64,000 nt of DNA from Arthrobacter sp. ISL-48 (GTDB lineage Bacteria > Actinomycetota > Actinomycetes > Actinomycetales > Micrococcaceae). Both the position numbers and the translations under genes were made by a program. The notes under the pieces were generated by a model that was given only the letters and a program-made list of their open reading frames with translations, was not told the origin of the DNA and made no database searches. Below are positions 54,605-64,000 of this stretch, piece by piece. Every line of letters begins with the position of its first letter. Position 1 is the first letter of the stretch. The DNA lies in assembly GCF_018613805.1 (NCBI RefSeq), contig NZ_JAGGPL010000003.1, forward strand, positions 620,001-684,000, read 5' to 3'.

Positions 54605-57343
54605 TCAGCGCCGCTTTTTCTTGCCTGAACGCTTGGCCGCGTCCTGTGCCGCCGCCTTTGCCGGGTTGCCGGAACGGGAAGAGGACCGGCTCTCCACGCG
54701 CGTCTGGGTTCCGCCGTCTTCGCCAGGCGCGGTGTACTGCAGCTGGGCCGGCTTCTCTGGGGCCTCCAGGCCCGCCGCGTGGATCTGCGGTTCGACATGC
54801 TCCGTGTGGCCGCCGCCCGCATCGGCAACCACAACATCCTGTGCAGGGGTGACCTCCACCTCAAGATTGAACAGGAAGCCAACACTTTCCTCACGGATGG
54901 CCTCCATCATGCTCTGGAACATGATGAAACCTTCCCGCTGGTACTCAACCAGCGGGTCCCGCTGGGCCATGGCACGCAGGCCAATGCCTTCCTTCAGGTA
55001 GTCCATCTCGTAAAGGTGTTCTTGCCATTTCCGGCCGATGACCGACAACACTACGCGACGCTCAAGCTCCCGCATGCTTTCTGAACCGATTGCTTCTTCA
55101 CGGGCCTGATACACGAGGCGGGCGTCGGACAGCAGCTCCTCCTTAAGCAACTCCACCGTCAGCCGTGACTTTCCGCCGGCCTCTTCGATAATGTCCTCAG
55201 GCGTGACACTCACGGGGTACAGCGTCTTCAGGTTCGTCCAGAGCTGGTTGTAATCCCAGTCATCGCCGTTCCCCTCAGCCGTGGCGGCATCGATCAGGGC
55301 TGTGACCGTGTCTTCGACGAAGTACTGCACTTTCTCATGCAGGTCGTCTCCCTCGAGGATCCGGCGCCGGTCGCCGTAAATGGCTTCGCGCTGGCGGTTA
55401 AGGACGTCGTCGTACTTCAGGACATTCTTGCGCTGCTCGGCATTCCGGCCCTCGACCTGGCCCTGGGCCGACGCGATAGCACGGGAGACGAGCTTGGACT
55501 CCAGCGCAACATCATCCGGCACCGAGCTGTTCATGAGCCTTTCGGCGGCGCCGGAATTGAAGAGCCGCATCAGGTCATCGGTCAGGGACAGGTAGAACCG
55601 TGATTCACCTGGGTCCCCCTGGCGTCCGGAACGGCCCCGAAGCTGGTTATCAATACGGCGGGACTCGTGCCGCTCGGTTCCCAGCACATAGAGCCCGCCG
55701 AGGTCCAGGACTTCTTCGTGCTCGTCCTTGACTGCCTGCTTGGCGGCTTCCAAGGCTTCAGGCCAGGCGGCCTCGTACTCCTCCGAATTCTCCTCCGGGT
55801 CCAGCCCGCGCTTGGCGAGCTCGGCAACCGCCGTGAATTCGGCGTTGCCGCCCAGCATGATGTCAGTCCCGCGGCCTGCCATGTTGGTGGCAACTGTCAC
55901 GGCGCCCTTCCGGCCGGCCTGCGCGACGATGGCGGCTTCGCGCGCATGGTTCTTGGCGTTCAGGACTTCGTGCCTGACACCTTCCTTGGCGAGCAGTTTG
56001 GAGAGGTATTCGCTCTTCTCCACGCTGGTAGTACCGACCAGGACGGGCTGGCCCTTCTCGTGGCGTTCCGCGATGTCCTTGACTACGGCGTCGAATTTCA
56101 CGGTTTCGTTTTTGAAGACGAGGTCGGACTGGTCGATCCGCTGCATGTCGCGGTTGGTGGGGATGGCCACGACACCGAGCTTGTAGGTGCCCATGAATTC
56201 GGCGGCCTCAGTCTCGGCCGTGCCGGTCATCCCCGCGAGTTTGCTGTACATGCGGAAGTAGTTCTGAAGGGTCACCGTGGCCAGGGTCTGGTTTTCAGCC
56301 TTGATCTCGACGCCTTCCTTGGCCTCGATTGCCTGGTGCATTCCCTCGTTGTAGCGCCGCCCCGCGAGGATGCGGCCGGTATGTTCGTCAACAATCAGGA
56401 CTTCGCCGTCGAGGATCACATAGTCCTTGTCCCTCTTGAACAGTTCCTTAGCCTTGATGGCGTTGTTCAGGAATCCGATGAGCGGCGTATTGGCGGACTC
56501 ATAGAGGTTCTGGATACCCAGGTAGTCCTCCACTTTTTCGATGCCGGTTTCAAGAACGCCCACGGTGCGCTTCTTTTCGTCCACTTCGTAGTCCTGGTCG
56601 GCCTGGAGCCGCAGCACCACCTTGGCGAATTCGCTGTACCAGCGGTTTGTATCCCCCTGGGCCGGGCCGGAGATGATCAGCGGGGTGCGGGCCTCGTCGA
56701 TGAGGATGGAGTCGACCTCGTCCACAATGGCAAAGTGGTGCCCGCGCTGGACGAGTTCAGACTGGTCCCACGCCATGTTGTCGCGAAGGTAGTCGAAACC
56801 GAACTCGTTGTTGGTGCCGTACGTGATGTCGGCGGCGTACTGCTCCCGGCGGACGGACGGGTCCTGGTTGGACAGGATGCAGCCGCTCGTCAGCCCCAGG
56901 AACCGATAAACCCGGCCCATGAGGTCAGACTGGTACTCCGCCAGGTAGTCGTTCACCGTGACTACGTGGACACCGTTTCCAGCTAGGGCATTGAGGTACG
57001 CAGGAGCGGTGGCCACGAGGGTCTTGCCTTCACCGGTCTTCATTTCTGCAATATTGCCGAGGTGGAGGGCTGCGCCGCCCATCAATTGCACGTCGAAGTG
57101 ACGCATGCCAAGGGTCCGGGATGAGGCTTCACGCACTGCGGCAAAGGCTTCCGGCAGAAGATCGTCGAGCTTCTCCCCGTCCTGGTGCCGTGCACGGAGG
57201 CGGTCCGTTTCTTCACGGAGTTCGGCATCCGTGAAGGTTTTGAACGAGTCTTCGAGAGCATTGATGGAATCGGCATAGTTCCGGAGTTGCCGCAGGGTTT
57301 TCTTGTCACCCGTACGGAGAAGTTTTTCGATAAGTGATGCCAC
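54605..57343 (-). CDS. secA: Protein translocase ATPase SecA
   Basis: Motor of the general Sec pathway, 912 residues. NBD1 with Walker [18 protein letters not shown] and Walker [16 protein letters not shown]; preprotein cross-linking domain; NBD2 with [20 protein letters not shown] and [20 protein letters not shown]; helical scaffold and wing to about residue 830; then a Lys/Arg/Ser-rich tail ending SGKKKRR. The C-terminal Cys/His zinc-binding motif of proteobacterial SecA is absent, as in SecA1 of other actinobacteria. GTG start. Adjacent genes match the mycobacterial secA1 neighbourhood. Confidence 0.98.
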   Translation of the reverse strand: MASLIEKLLRTGDKKTLRQLRNYADSINALEDSFKTFTDAELREETDRLRARHQDGEKLDDLLPEAFAAVREASSRTLGMRHFDVQLMGGAALHLGNIAEMKTGEGKTLVATAPAYLNALAGNGVHVVTVNDYLAEYQSDLMGRVYRFLGLTSGCILSNQDPSVRREQYAADITYGTNNEFGFDYLRDNMAWDQSELVQRGHHFAIVDEVDSILIDEARTPLIISGPAQGDTNRWYSEFAKVVLRLQADQDYEVDEKKRTVGVLETGIEKVEDYLGIQNLYESANTPLIGFLNNAIKAKELFKRDKDYVILDGEVLIVDEHTGRILAGRRYNEGMHQAIEAKEGVEIKAENQTLATVTLQNYFRMYSKLAGMTGTAETEAAEFMGTYKLGVVAIPTNRDMQRIDQSDLVFKNETVKFDAVVKDIAERHEKGQPVLVGTTSVEKSEYLSKLLAKEGVRHEVLNAKNHAREAAIVAQAGRKGAVTVATNMAGRGTDIMLGGNAEFTAVAELAKRGLDPEENSEEYEAAWPEALEAAKQAVKDEHEEVLDLGGLYVLGTERHESRRIDNQLRGRSGRQGDPGESRFYLSLTDDLMRLFNSGAAERLMNSSVPDDVALESKLVSRAIASAQGQVEGRNAEQRKNVLKYDDVLNRQREAIYGDRRRILEGDDLHEKVQYFVEDTVTALIDAATAEGNGDDWDYNQLWTNLKTLYPVSVTPEDIIEEAGGKSRLTVELLKEELLSDARLVYQAREEAIGSESMRELERRVVLSVIGRKWQEHLYEMDYLKEGIGLRAMAQRDPLVEYQREGFIMFQSMMEAIREESVGFLFNLEVEVTPAQDVVVADAGGGHTEHVEPQIHAAGLEAPEKPAQLQYTAPGEDGGTQTRVESRSSSRSGNPAKAAAQDAAKRSGKKKRR

Positions 57344-57390
57344 GTGAAGATGCTCCCAGTCTCATGCTGCCGAATTCTGGCGTTTTTAGT

Positions 57391-58659
57391 CTACGGGAGA
57401 GACACAGGCCACGTTGCCTCTGTTCCCTGAGAGCGGATACCCCCATCATCCCCTCGAATGGCTGCTGCAAGTACCGCGGCCAGGTCCCCGGCGGGGTGAA
57501 CCACCACCTCCCCAAGTCCCAGCCAGCCAGCCATGAGTTTCAGTTCGGCCGCAAGCTCGACGGCGGTGTCCAAAGGGGCGTTCGGCTCCGCATGGGCCGA
57601 CTTGACCAGCAGTCGGCCCGCCGCCCGGTCGGCCTTAAGGTCCACCCGCGCCACTATCCTGTCCCGCAGGAGGAACGGCAGGACGTAGTAGCCGAATCGC
57701 CTTTTTGGTTCAGGCGTGTAGATCTCGATGCGGTAGTGAAAGCCGAAGAGCTCTTCAAGCCGGCGCCGCTCGAAGACCAGGGAATCGAAGGGACTCAGGA
57801 GGGCGCGCCCGGCGGCCTTCCGGGGAACCCTGGCATCCACGTGACGGAACAGTTCCCTGTCCCAGCCTGCTACCGTCACGGGTTCAAGCCTGCCGCTGCG
57901 CACCAGGTGGTCCACGGATACGGCCACCGCCTTTCCCGGAATCCGGAAGTAGTCCGCAAAGCACCTCACCGTTCCAATACCGTGCGCCTGTGCGGCGGCA
58001 TCGACGAGCCGGTGCATGGCGGCATCCCGGTCATGGGGGCCTTCCCGTTCAGCGTCGCGGCCCGGCAGCACCCGCGCGGTGAGCGCATACCTGCGCTCGA
58101 ACTGGTCGGTTCTGGAAGCGGCGGAGACCAGCCCTTCTTCGAAGAGATGCTCAAGGACCCTTTTGACCGCGTTCCAGTTCCATCCCCAGTTGTCCGTCCG
58201 CCGGTCCTCGACGTGTCCGATCCTGGCCGTCAGCTGGGCTGCTGTCATGGGGCGGCCGGTAGAAAGTGCCGCCAGGATTTTCCCGGCTACGCCCTCCCGC
58301 AGATCCGGTTCCATTGCTGAGGCCCCCACCCATTTGCGTTTTTGCCACAGGACCAGATCCCGGAAGTGCTCTGGCCGGATATAGCTGGCTTCATGTGCCC
58401 AGTACTCGATCATGCGTCGGGGGTGCGTGGCTGACATACGCTGCAGGATGCTGCGGTCGTAATTCCCAAGCCGGGAGAAAAACGGAAGGAAGTGGCTCCG
58501 GGACACCACATTGACGGAATCGATCTGGACCAGCTGGAGCCGGGCAAAGGTACGGCCCACCGTCCGTGATGTCACGGGTCCGGCAGGCCGTCCTTTGTCG
58601 AGTCCCTGGGCTGCCAAAGCGATCCGCCGGGCCTGGTCCAGGCTCAGCGTCGCTTCCAC
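57391..58659 (-). CDS. YcaQ-type crosslink-repair DNA glycosylase family protein
   Basis: Winged-helix protein of the HTH_42/YcaQ family, 422 residues. The conserved QxD active-site pattern is seen in LQLVQIDSVNVVSRSH near residue 43, with the usual IEYWAHEASYI and SPFDSLVFERRRLEELFGF stretches. Members unhook bulky or interstrand DNA crosslinks (Escherichia coli YcaQ and streptomycete AlkX/AlkZ). GTG start. In this place mycobacteria also carry an uncharacterised gene beside secA; the pairing is probably positional only. Confidence 0.86.
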   Translation of the reverse strand: MEATLSLDQARRIALAAQGLDKGRPAGPVTSRTVGRTFARLQLVQIDSVNVVSRSHFLPFFSRLGNYDRSILQRMSATHPRRMIEYWAHEASYIRPEHFRDLVLWQKRKWVGASAMEPDLREGVAGKILAALSTGRPMTAAQLTARIGHVEDRRTDNWGWNWNAVKRVLEHLFEEGLVSAASRTDQFERRYALTARVLPGRDAEREGPHDRDAAMHRLVDAAAQAHGIGTVRCFADYFRIPGKAVAVSVDHLVRSGRLEPVTVAGWDRELFRHVDARVPRKAAGRALLSPFDSLVFERRRLEELFGFHYRIEIYTPEPKRRFGYYVLPFLLRDRIVARVDLKADRAAGRLLVKSAHAEPNAPLDTAVELAAELKLMAGWLGLGEVVVHPAGDLAAVLAAAIRGDDGGIRSQGTEATWPVSLP

Positions 58660-58691
58660 CTCAGTCCTCTCGTTGGATGGTCTTCACCATC

Positions 58692-59417
58692 CTAGACTTT
58701 TGCTGCTTCATCGGCGGAACGGTAAGCGATAATTTTCTCCTCAATCACGTTATCCCCAGGTTCGCATTCGTGGTCCAGGGTGATAACCCCGTACGTCCAG
58801 CCGCGGCGGCGGTAAACCACGGACGGCGTATTGGTAGCTTTGTCCACAAAAAGGTAAAAATCGTGCCCTACGAGCTCCATGTTGTCCACGGCGTCGTCGA
58901 GGGAGAGGGATGCGGCAGGAAAGACCTTGCGCCGGATCAGCACCGGAGAGTCTCCGGCCGGAATGTCATTGTCGACCTCATAAGGCGACGTCTCGGCAGG
59001 CGCTGCCCCGGGTTCGTTCCGGTGGCTTGCCTCTGCATAAATTGGTTCGTGGGCACTGGCAGGCTCCAAGGCTGCGGTGGCTTCGCGGACCGCCTTGGGT
59101 GTGTGCCGGCCGTGGTGGACCTTCTTACGGTCCTTCGCACGGCGGAGCCGCTCAAGCAGCTTGTTGTAGGCGAGATCAAACGCCGCGAATTTGTCGGCGG
59201 CGCTGGCTTCGGCACGGATCACTGGTCCACGGCCCAGGACAGTCACTTCAACGGTGAGCTGGTCGCCAGTCTGACGGGCATTCGTTTCCTTGGAAACCTT
59301 CGCATCCACCCGCTGGACCTTGTCGCCGAGCGCTTCGATCTTCGAGATCTTCTCGCCGGCGTATTCGCGGAAGCGGTCTGAGACCGTCAGATTTCGTCCG
59401 CTGATCATAAACTCCAT
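58692..59417 (-). CDS. hpf: Long-form ribosome hibernation promoting factor
   Basis: Protein of 241 residues that dimerises 70S ribosomes into inactive 100S particles. N-terminal beta-alpha domain (about 1-100: MEFMISGRNLTVSDRFREYA, RRAKDRKKVHHGRH) plus the C-terminal dimerisation domain (about 180-240: VIRRKVFPAASLSLDDAVDN, FYLFVDKATNTPSVVYRRR). Start ATG 59417 with GGAGG five bases upstream. Long-form hpf is usual in actinobacteria. Mycobacterial counterpart is Rv3241c, next to secA1. Confidence 0.94.
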   Translation of the reverse strand: MEFMISGRNLTVSDRFREYAGEKISKIEALGDKVQRVDAKVSKETNARQTGDQLTVEVTVLGRGPVIRAEASAADKFAAFDLAYNKLLERLRRAKDRKKVHHGRHTPKAVREATAALEPASAHEPIYAEASHRNEPGAAPAETSPYEVDNDIPAGDSPVLIRRKVFPAASLSLDDAVDNMELVGHDFYLFVDKATNTPSVVYRRRGWTYGVITLDHECEPGDNVIEEKIIAYRSADEAAKV

Positions 59418-59589
59418 GGTGCCCTCCAAATGACTTCGGTGACACGACGGCGGCACTTCCTAAGGCCGATCTGCTTGACAGTCGAGCCCCTCTCCGAGCC
59501 GCCATCGAAAGGTACATCTGTTCTTGGTACCCACAACCGACGTTAGTTCATAGCCACACGTTATTCATCCTTTCCCGGTTTATTTTTTT

Positions 59590-60495
59590 CTAAGTCATGG
59601 TGCCTTCCGCCAGTACCCGCCGAGGCGACGCCGACGCCCCGGAATCCGGCGGGCGTGTCGCCGCCAGGACCACGGCACCCGCCACGAAGGCGCCCGCCAG
59701 ATGCAGTGCCCGGGCCGATTCCGAGAGCGTTGCCCCGGTGGTCAGGACGTCGTCGACAATGACGCACCGCCGGCCGGCAACGCTCCTCTGCTTCCATCCC
59801 GCGACCCGCATGGATCCACGGACCCGCTTGGCCCTCGCCCCGCGACCAAGGCCTTTTTGGCCACCCGGAAGCTGTTCCCCGACGGCGCGGCGTGGCGACT
59901 TCCGAAGCACGTCAAGAACAGGTGTGCAGGCCAGGTTCCCCCCACCCCTCAATGCACCGAGCAGAAGATGGACGGGGCTGAACCCCCGTTTCACGAATGC
60001 TCCTGCACTGCTGGGCACGGGCACCAGGAAGACGGCGTCCATGCCGTCAGCCGCGGCGGTCACAGCCCCGCCCAGCCCTTTCGCCAAAACCGACTTCAGC
60101 TGGTGCTGGCCATGGCTCTTGAAGGAAAGAAGCGCCTGCGCCAGCTCCTCGCGGTACACCCCCGCGGCTACCACCGGGAGGATGACCCCGCCGTCAACGT
60201 CCATCAGCGCCGGGGCCTGCGCCTCCGCCCTGAACGGCCGGCTGGTCAATATCCTGACCTGCCGTTCACAGGGAGCGCAGAGGGCCCGGTCCTCGGCACC
60301 ACAGCAGACGCACTCCACGGGGATGGCAAGCGACAGAAGCTCGGCCCCGGCTGCAGCCACCTGGTCAGCCAGCCTCAGGACCCACTGCTGCTGCTCCCCC
60401 CGGTGCTTCGCGGGTCTTGGCGCAGCCGGAAGAAGGTCCGGATCTGCAGGAACGACGGCCCTGCCGGGTCCCGTGGTAGGTGAGCCATCAGTCAT
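59590..60495 (-). CDS. ComF-family phosphoribosyltransferase-like protein
   Basis: Protein of 301 residues. A Cys cluster (VECVCCGAEDRALCAPC near 60-76) can bind zinc, followed by YREELAQALLSFKSHGQ, LVPVPSSAGAFVKRGFSPVH, and the PRPP-binding loop VIVDDVLTTGATL. ComF-like proteins assist DNA uptake in naturally competent bacteria, but many actinobacterial copies have no tested role. Stop TAG is followed by an A-rich stretch. Same strand as lpqB and hpf, order as in mycobacteria (Rv3242c-Rv3244c). Confidence 0.88.
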   Translation of the reverse strand: MTDGSPTTGPGRAVVPADPDLLPAAPRPAKHRGEQQQWVLRLADQVAAAGAELLSLAIPVECVCCGAEDRALCAPCERQVRILTSRPFRAEAQAPALMDVDGGVILPVVAAGVYREELAQALLSFKSHGQHQLKSVLAKGLGGAVTAAADGMDAVFLVPVPSSAGAFVKRGFSPVHLLLGALRGGGNLACTPVLDVLRKSPRRAVGEQLPGGQKGLGRGARAKRVRGSMRVAGWKQRSVAGRRCVIVDDVLTTGATLSESARALHLAGAFVAGAVVLAATRPPDSGASASPRRVLAEGTMT

Positions 60496-60582
60496 ACCAC
60501 CATGCTCGCTCTGGAGCGGACGTCGTGGAAGGCTTCGGGGCGATATGTGGGTAACGCGGCCTGCTGACGGGGTAATCGCACC

Positions 60583-62301
60583 CTAGCCGGGGAAAGACGG
60601 ATCGATGGGACCCTTCAGCTGGGGGGACCAGCCATTCCCGAGCCGCTGAAAGATTCCTTCGGCCGACTGGCCGTAAATCTCCTCCTGTCCGTTGCCCGCA
60701 CTGAGCGACACCAGGCCTGGCCACGGCGCCAGCTGCTGTGGCTGTCCGGACGTAAGTGACAACAGCTCCGGAGTGACATTCGCTGCCGGGGCCTCCTTCA
60801 TGACTGCAACCGTCGTTTCGTTGACCCAGACCCCCTGGTCCGGCTCACTGTCCGTCACCAGCGTTATGGGTGACGTCAGCTCCCTCGGGGTTCCATCGGC
60901 ATTGCGGATGATCCCGGCAACCTGCACCCGCGTCTTTCCGTTCTGCTCCGAAATCACCAAAGCGCGCACCCCTTCCCGGGAAATCCTCAGGTCCTTGATG
61001 GTCCAGCCTGCGAGCCAGGAAGGCGCCAGGGTGACGGTGGGAACGACTGTGCCCTCCGCCACCCCTGCCGGATGGTAGGCCACAATCTCCGTCCCCCCGG
61101 CGGCACCGGGCCCGGCGACCCATACCCAGTCATTGAGGCTCAAGGAGGGGTGTGTCAAAGTGCTGCGTGTGGTCAGGGCCCTGGCGGGCTGGCCGGGAAC
61201 CATGCTGTAAAGGGTGGTTCTGCTCTCATTCAGGAACGCGACGGTCTGGGATACCGGCGACTCCGCCGGAAAGCGCGGACCAAGCGCCGAGACGGTCTGC
61301 ATGTCCGGCAGCGGGGACACCCTGTTGTTCTCATAACGCACCAGTTCCTTTCCGTTCACGGCGATCTGGCGCGCGGGTACGTTCTTGTTTTGTACGGGTG
61401 GCAGCACCGACCCGTTGTCGTCCACCCGGACAAGGTCTTGGTTGGCGCGCAGCTCAACGTTGACCACATCGGGCTGGCTGCGGAAAGTCAGTGCGAGCTG
61501 CGTCTGCATGCGGAGCCTGTCCTCCGTGGACGCTTCCGTGAGTTCCTTGGCGCTCAGATCAACCTGTGCAGCCCCGGACACTACCGGAACGGACTCCCTG
61601 GCCAGTTTGATGCCTGACGGGAAGGCGCTCACCACTGCGCCCCGGAGGTAGGGCGCCGGTCCGGCAAGCAGCGCACTGGTCATTGCCTTGACAGTCTTGT
61701 TCTTGATGAACCAGCGGACGTCCGGAACGGCATAGGTGAAGCTGGGATCGTAGAAGTAGATGGGGTAGGCGCCATAGATTACCTTAAAGGTCTCCTCCGG
61801 AATCGCAGTCCCGTCAGGAATGGCTGAGATCCGCCATTGCCCATCAACCTTGGAAACTGTGGCCGGAATGTTCTCCATGGTGCCCGCCGGGCTCTGGGTG
61901 GCGATGCCGTCCGCGTCGACAGTGTAGGCAACGTCCAGTTCGTAGTTGTAGACGTTTTCGACGCTGGTAGCCACCACCCTGGCCGCCCGGTACACCAGGG
62001 CCCGCTGGTCCGGTTTCCATGCCACGGAGGAGGCTTGCGTGAGGTACTCGCGGGCCACCGCGTAGTCATCCTCGTAGCCGCTCCCTGCCCGATAAAAGTC
62101 CTCAATGATGGTTTCCGGGTCAGCTCCGGACTGGGGACCCGCGGGAAGGAAGACCGGGGCGCTGACGTTCCCCGCGCTTCCCTCGCTGCTTTTTCCTACC
62201 GGACCAGAGGTGGGTATGCGCGCGCATGACGCAAGCAGGAGGACCAGTACGACCATTAGTACGCCAGGCCGGTACCGCATCACGAGGTTCTTTCGCATCA
62301 T
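60583..62301 (-). CDS. lpqB: Lipoprotein LpqB
   Basis: Cell-envelope lipoprotein, 572 residues, partner of the MtrAB two-component system. The signal peptide ends in the lipobox LLASC (Cys near residue 26), then a GerMN-like domain (about 60-330) and a beta-propeller-like C-terminal part (about 340-560). Start ATG 62301 overlaps the mtrB stop (ATGA), with AAGGAG five bases upstream. In mycobacteria LpqB binds the extracellular part of MtrB and modulates it. Confidence 0.95.
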   Translation of the reverse strand: MMRKNLVMRYRPGVLMVVLVLLLASCARIPTSGPVGKSSEGSAGNVSAPVFLPAGPQSGADPETIIEDFYRAGSGYEDDYAVAREYLTQASSVAWKPDQRALVYRAARVVATSVENVYNYELDVAYTVDADGIATQSPAGTMENIPATVSKVDGQWRISAIPDGTAIPEETFKVIYGAYPIYFYDPSFTYAVPDVRWFIKNKTVKAMTSALLAGPAPYLRGAVVSAFPSGIKLARESVPVVSGAAQVDLSAKELTEASTEDRLRMQTQLALTFRSQPDVVNVELRANQDLVRVDDNGSVLPPVQNKNVPARQIAVNGKELVRYENNRVSPLPDMQTVSALGPRFPAESPVSQTVAFLNESRTTLYSMVPGQPARALTTRSTLTHPSLSLNDWVWVAGPGAAGGTEIVAYHPAGVAEGTVVPTVTLAPSWLAGWTIKDLRISREGVRALVISEQNGKTRVQVAGIIRNADGTPRELTSPITLVTDSEPDQGVWVNETTVAVMKEAPAANVTPELLSLTSGQPQQLAPWPGLVSLSAGNGQEEIYGQSAEGIFQRLGNGWSPQLKGPIDPSFPG

Positions 62302-64000
62302 GTCGTCTCCTTCCCTGCTGCAGCGGCGGCGGAACGGGCCTGGGACGTGCCATCGCCGCCTCTTTGCTCTTCCTCTGGAGCCTGCGCACCTTCCGGGGCT
62401 GGCACACCGTCTGGAGCAGGCCCGGCATCCGGGGCCGATAAATCAGCTGGCGGACGGTCCAGAACCAGCGCGTTCGTTCCTTCCGGCGCGCCATAGAGGA
62501 CGATCTCCCCCGGCTCCAGCTGTACGGGTGACTTGTCGATCTCCTCGCCCTGCCTCAAGGGTATGGTCAGCCGGAAGTTAGCCCCGCTCCCCTTCTTTCC
62601 CCAGGCCTGCAGCCAGCCGTTGTGCAGCTTGGTGTCCTCCATGGCGATGGAGAGTCCCAGGCCGCTGCCACCCGTGGTCCGCGCCCGGGCGGGGTCCGCT
62701 CTCCAGAACCGGTCAAAGACACGGGCAGCCTCCGCCGGGGTCATTCCGATGCCGTGGTCACGGACCGCGATGCCCACTGAGGTCTGGTTGGCGGCGACAG
62801 TAATGTTCACCGGCTTGCCTTCGCCGTGTTCCACGGCGTTCAGGATCAGGTTCCGCAGGATCCTGTCGATCCGGCGGGCGTCCATTTCCACAACAATGCC
62901 ACCGGCAGGCGCCCGGAGCGTGATCTCGCAACCGTACTCAGCGGCGACAGGCGCCGCTCCTTCGATGACGTGGGCAACGACCTGCAGGATGTCTTCCGGT
63001 TCGGCGTCAAGCACGGCCACGCCTGCGTCAAAGCGCGAGATCTCCAGCAGGTCCGAAAGGAGCGACTGGAAACGCTCAACCTGGTTGTACAGGAGTTCCG
63101 CAGAACGCTTGTTAATGGGATCGAAATCATGGCGGGCGTCATACAGGACTTCCGCGGCCATGCGCACAGTGGTCAGCGGCGTCCGGAGCTCGTGCGACAC
63201 GTCCGAGACGAATCGCTGCTGCATCTGGGACAGCGTGGCCAGCTGGGTGATCTGCTCCTGGAGGCTGGCCGCCATGTGATTGAAGGAAGCTCCCAGCCGC
63301 GCCACTTCATCCTCACCTTTGACCACCATGCGCTCCTGCAACTGGCCGGCTGCGAGCTTCTCCGATACCAGAGCCGCGTGGCTGACCGGACTGACCACGT
63401 TACGCGTGACGTACCAGGCGATCGCGCCGATTATCACTACCAGCACCGCGCCGCCAGCCCAGAGCACGCTCTGAATCTCGTCCAGGGTCTGCTGTGCGGT
63501 GTTGAGGTCGTAAATCAGGTAGAGCTCGTACACCGTCCCGTTGAAGGTCACCTTGTTGCCCACTGCGATGCCCGGCCGGTCCTCGGTGCCTACGGGAATA
63601 ACAGTGGAGGCCCAGTACTGGTCCTTGCCGGACTGCTGGACCGCCTTCCGCAGTTCCGGCGGAATGACACTGACGGTCAGCTGGTCCGAAGCCCTGGACT
63701 CAACCCACCGGTTCCGGGGCTTGGTCTGCTCCGGCATCGCTTCGAAAACGTAGCGGCGCTGGATCACGTCTCCCCGTCCCTCGACTGCGGTCAGGGTGTC
63801 GTAGACCAAGGTGATAACACTGGATTGGTCCGTGACCTGGGCGCCGTCGAAAGTGTCCTGGACCTGCTTGACGTTGTACCGGGTCTCGGACTCAGCCTGG
63901 GTCAGGCGCTCCTGGAAGAGGTTGTTGGCGATCTGGTTTGACAGGTAGGCGCCCACCACGGCGAGTGACGTCACGGACAGCAGCAACGTGGTGAGGACCG
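62298..64000 (-). CDS. mtrB: Sensor histidine kinase MtrB (5' end outside window)
   Basis: Membrane sensor kinase of the MtrAB system controlling cell wall and division. The frame runs off the right edge: the last visible bases encode [16 protein letters not shown], part of the first helix, so the start and probably mtrA lie beyond 64000. Visible parts: extracellular domain, second helix ([15 protein letters not shown]), HAMP, the phospho-acceptor helix [20 protein letters not shown] box [10 protein letters not shown], and G boxes RDHGIGMTP and GSGLGLSIA. The C-terminal tail after about residue 515 of the visible frame is Pro/Ala/Glu-rich and probably disordered. Confidence 0.96.
   Translation of the reverse strand, partial: VLTTLLLSVTSLAVVGAYLSNQIANNLFQERLTQAESETRYNVKQVQDTFDGAQVTDQSSVITLVYDTLTAVEGRGDVIQRRYVFEAMPEQTKPRNRWVESRASDQLTVSVIPPELRKAVQQSGKDQYWASTVIPVGTEDRPGIAVGNKVTFNGTVYELYLIYDLNTAQQTLDEIQSVLWAGGAVLVVIIGAIAWYVTRNVVSPVSHAALVSEKLAAGQLQERMVVKGEDEVARLGASFNHMAASLQEQITQLATLSQMQQRFVSDVSHELRTPLTTVRMAAEVLYDARHDFDPINKRSAELLYNQVERFQSLLSDLLEISRFDAGVAVLDAEPEDILQVVAHVIEGAAPVAAEYGCEITLRAPAGGIVVEMDARRIDRILRNLILNAVEHGEGKPVNITVAANQTSVGIAVRDHGIGMTPAEAARVFDRFWRADPARARTTGGSGLGLSIAMEDTKLHNGWLQAWGKKGSGANFRLTIPLRQGEEIDKSPVQLEPGEIVLYGAPEGTNALVLDRPPADLSAPDAGPAPDGVPAPEGAQAPEEEQRGGDGTSQARSAAAAAGKETT

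Noticed and set aside
55667..56986. Long plus-strand open frame inside secA
   Set aside because: Antisense shadow of secA; its translation has no recognisable motif or ribosome site.
58840..58848. TTGTCCACA, near-consensus DnaA box
   Set aside because: Lies within hpf coding sequence; single mismatch to TTATCCACA is expected occasionally.
62826..63941. Long plus-strand open frame inside mtrB
   Set aside because: Antisense shadow of a clear histidine kinase.

Overview
The window is a high-GC actinobacterial chromosome segment. Gene content and order fit the Micrococcaceae, most likely Arthrobacter or Pseudarthrobacter; this is inference, because no 16S gene is present. Supporting signs are the actinobacterial orders prfB-ftsE-ftsX-hydrolase-smpB-ssrA, whiB1 beside pdtaS, and Rv3235-type gene / secA / YcaQ-type / hpf / comF-like / lpqB / mtrB. 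Mycolic-acid genes are absent, although a Galf mutase and a GlfT2-type transferase are present. I saw no tRNA, rRNA, insertion sequence, prophage or CRISPR array.

Layout. 0-0.8 kb: two overlapping fluoride-channel genes, the first cut by the window edge. 0.8-2.4 kb: a small zinc-ribbon-like protein, a 44-residue basic protein and an HtrA-like protease. 2.6-8.1 kb: tmRNA, SmpB, an EnvC-like M23 hydrolase, FtsX, FtsE and release factor 2, all on the minus strand. 8.2-13 kb: the core of a Tad (Flp) pilus operon (tadA, tadB, tadC, a small pilin-like protein, two TadE-like proteins and a TadG-like protein). 13.3-15.7 kb: a secreted GH25 muramidase with four C-terminal repeats.

15.9-38.1 kb is a large surface-polysaccharide locus. 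It holds a Wzx-like flippase, dTDP-rhamnose genes (rmlA, rmlB and a fused rmlC-rmlD), several GT2 glycosyltransferases, a DPM1-like transferase paired with a DUF2304 protein, a dTDP-sugar epimerase-like protein, an acyltransferase with an SGNH domain, two large multi-pass membrane proteins, and a tightly coupled glf-glfT2-wzm-wzt operon. Together they predict a polymer containing rhamnose (perhaps 6-deoxytalose) and galactofuranose, O-acylated and exported.

38.5-42.6 kb: a 1368-residue FHA-FtsK/SpoIIIE ATPase of the EssC/EccC (type VII secretion) kind, with no recognisable ESX partner in the window. 43-50 kb: WhiB1, the sensor kinase PdtaS and the 1619-residue NAD-glutamate dehydrogenase. 50.1-52.1 kb: the remaining Tad assembly genes (CpaE/TadZ-like and CpaB/RcpC-like), far from the 8-13 kb cluster. 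52.2-54.5 kb: a BldC/MerR-like mini-regulator, a protein with two possible Sm-like barrels, a LysM membrane protein and an Rv3235-family protein. 54.6-64 kb: secA, a YcaQ-type glycosylase, hpf, a ComF-like phosphoribosyltransferase, lpqB and mtrB, which runs off the right edge.

The most interesting regulatory signal is that both separated Tad operons carry a perfect TTATCCACA (DnaA-box) sequence with an adjacent CGCATCA word in their upstream regions. A related GCATCAAA word recurs as a 10-bp-period direct repeat in front of the LysM gene, next to the orphan BldC-like regulator. The other strong candidate for something undescribed is the orphan EssC-like ATPase facing the glycan operon.
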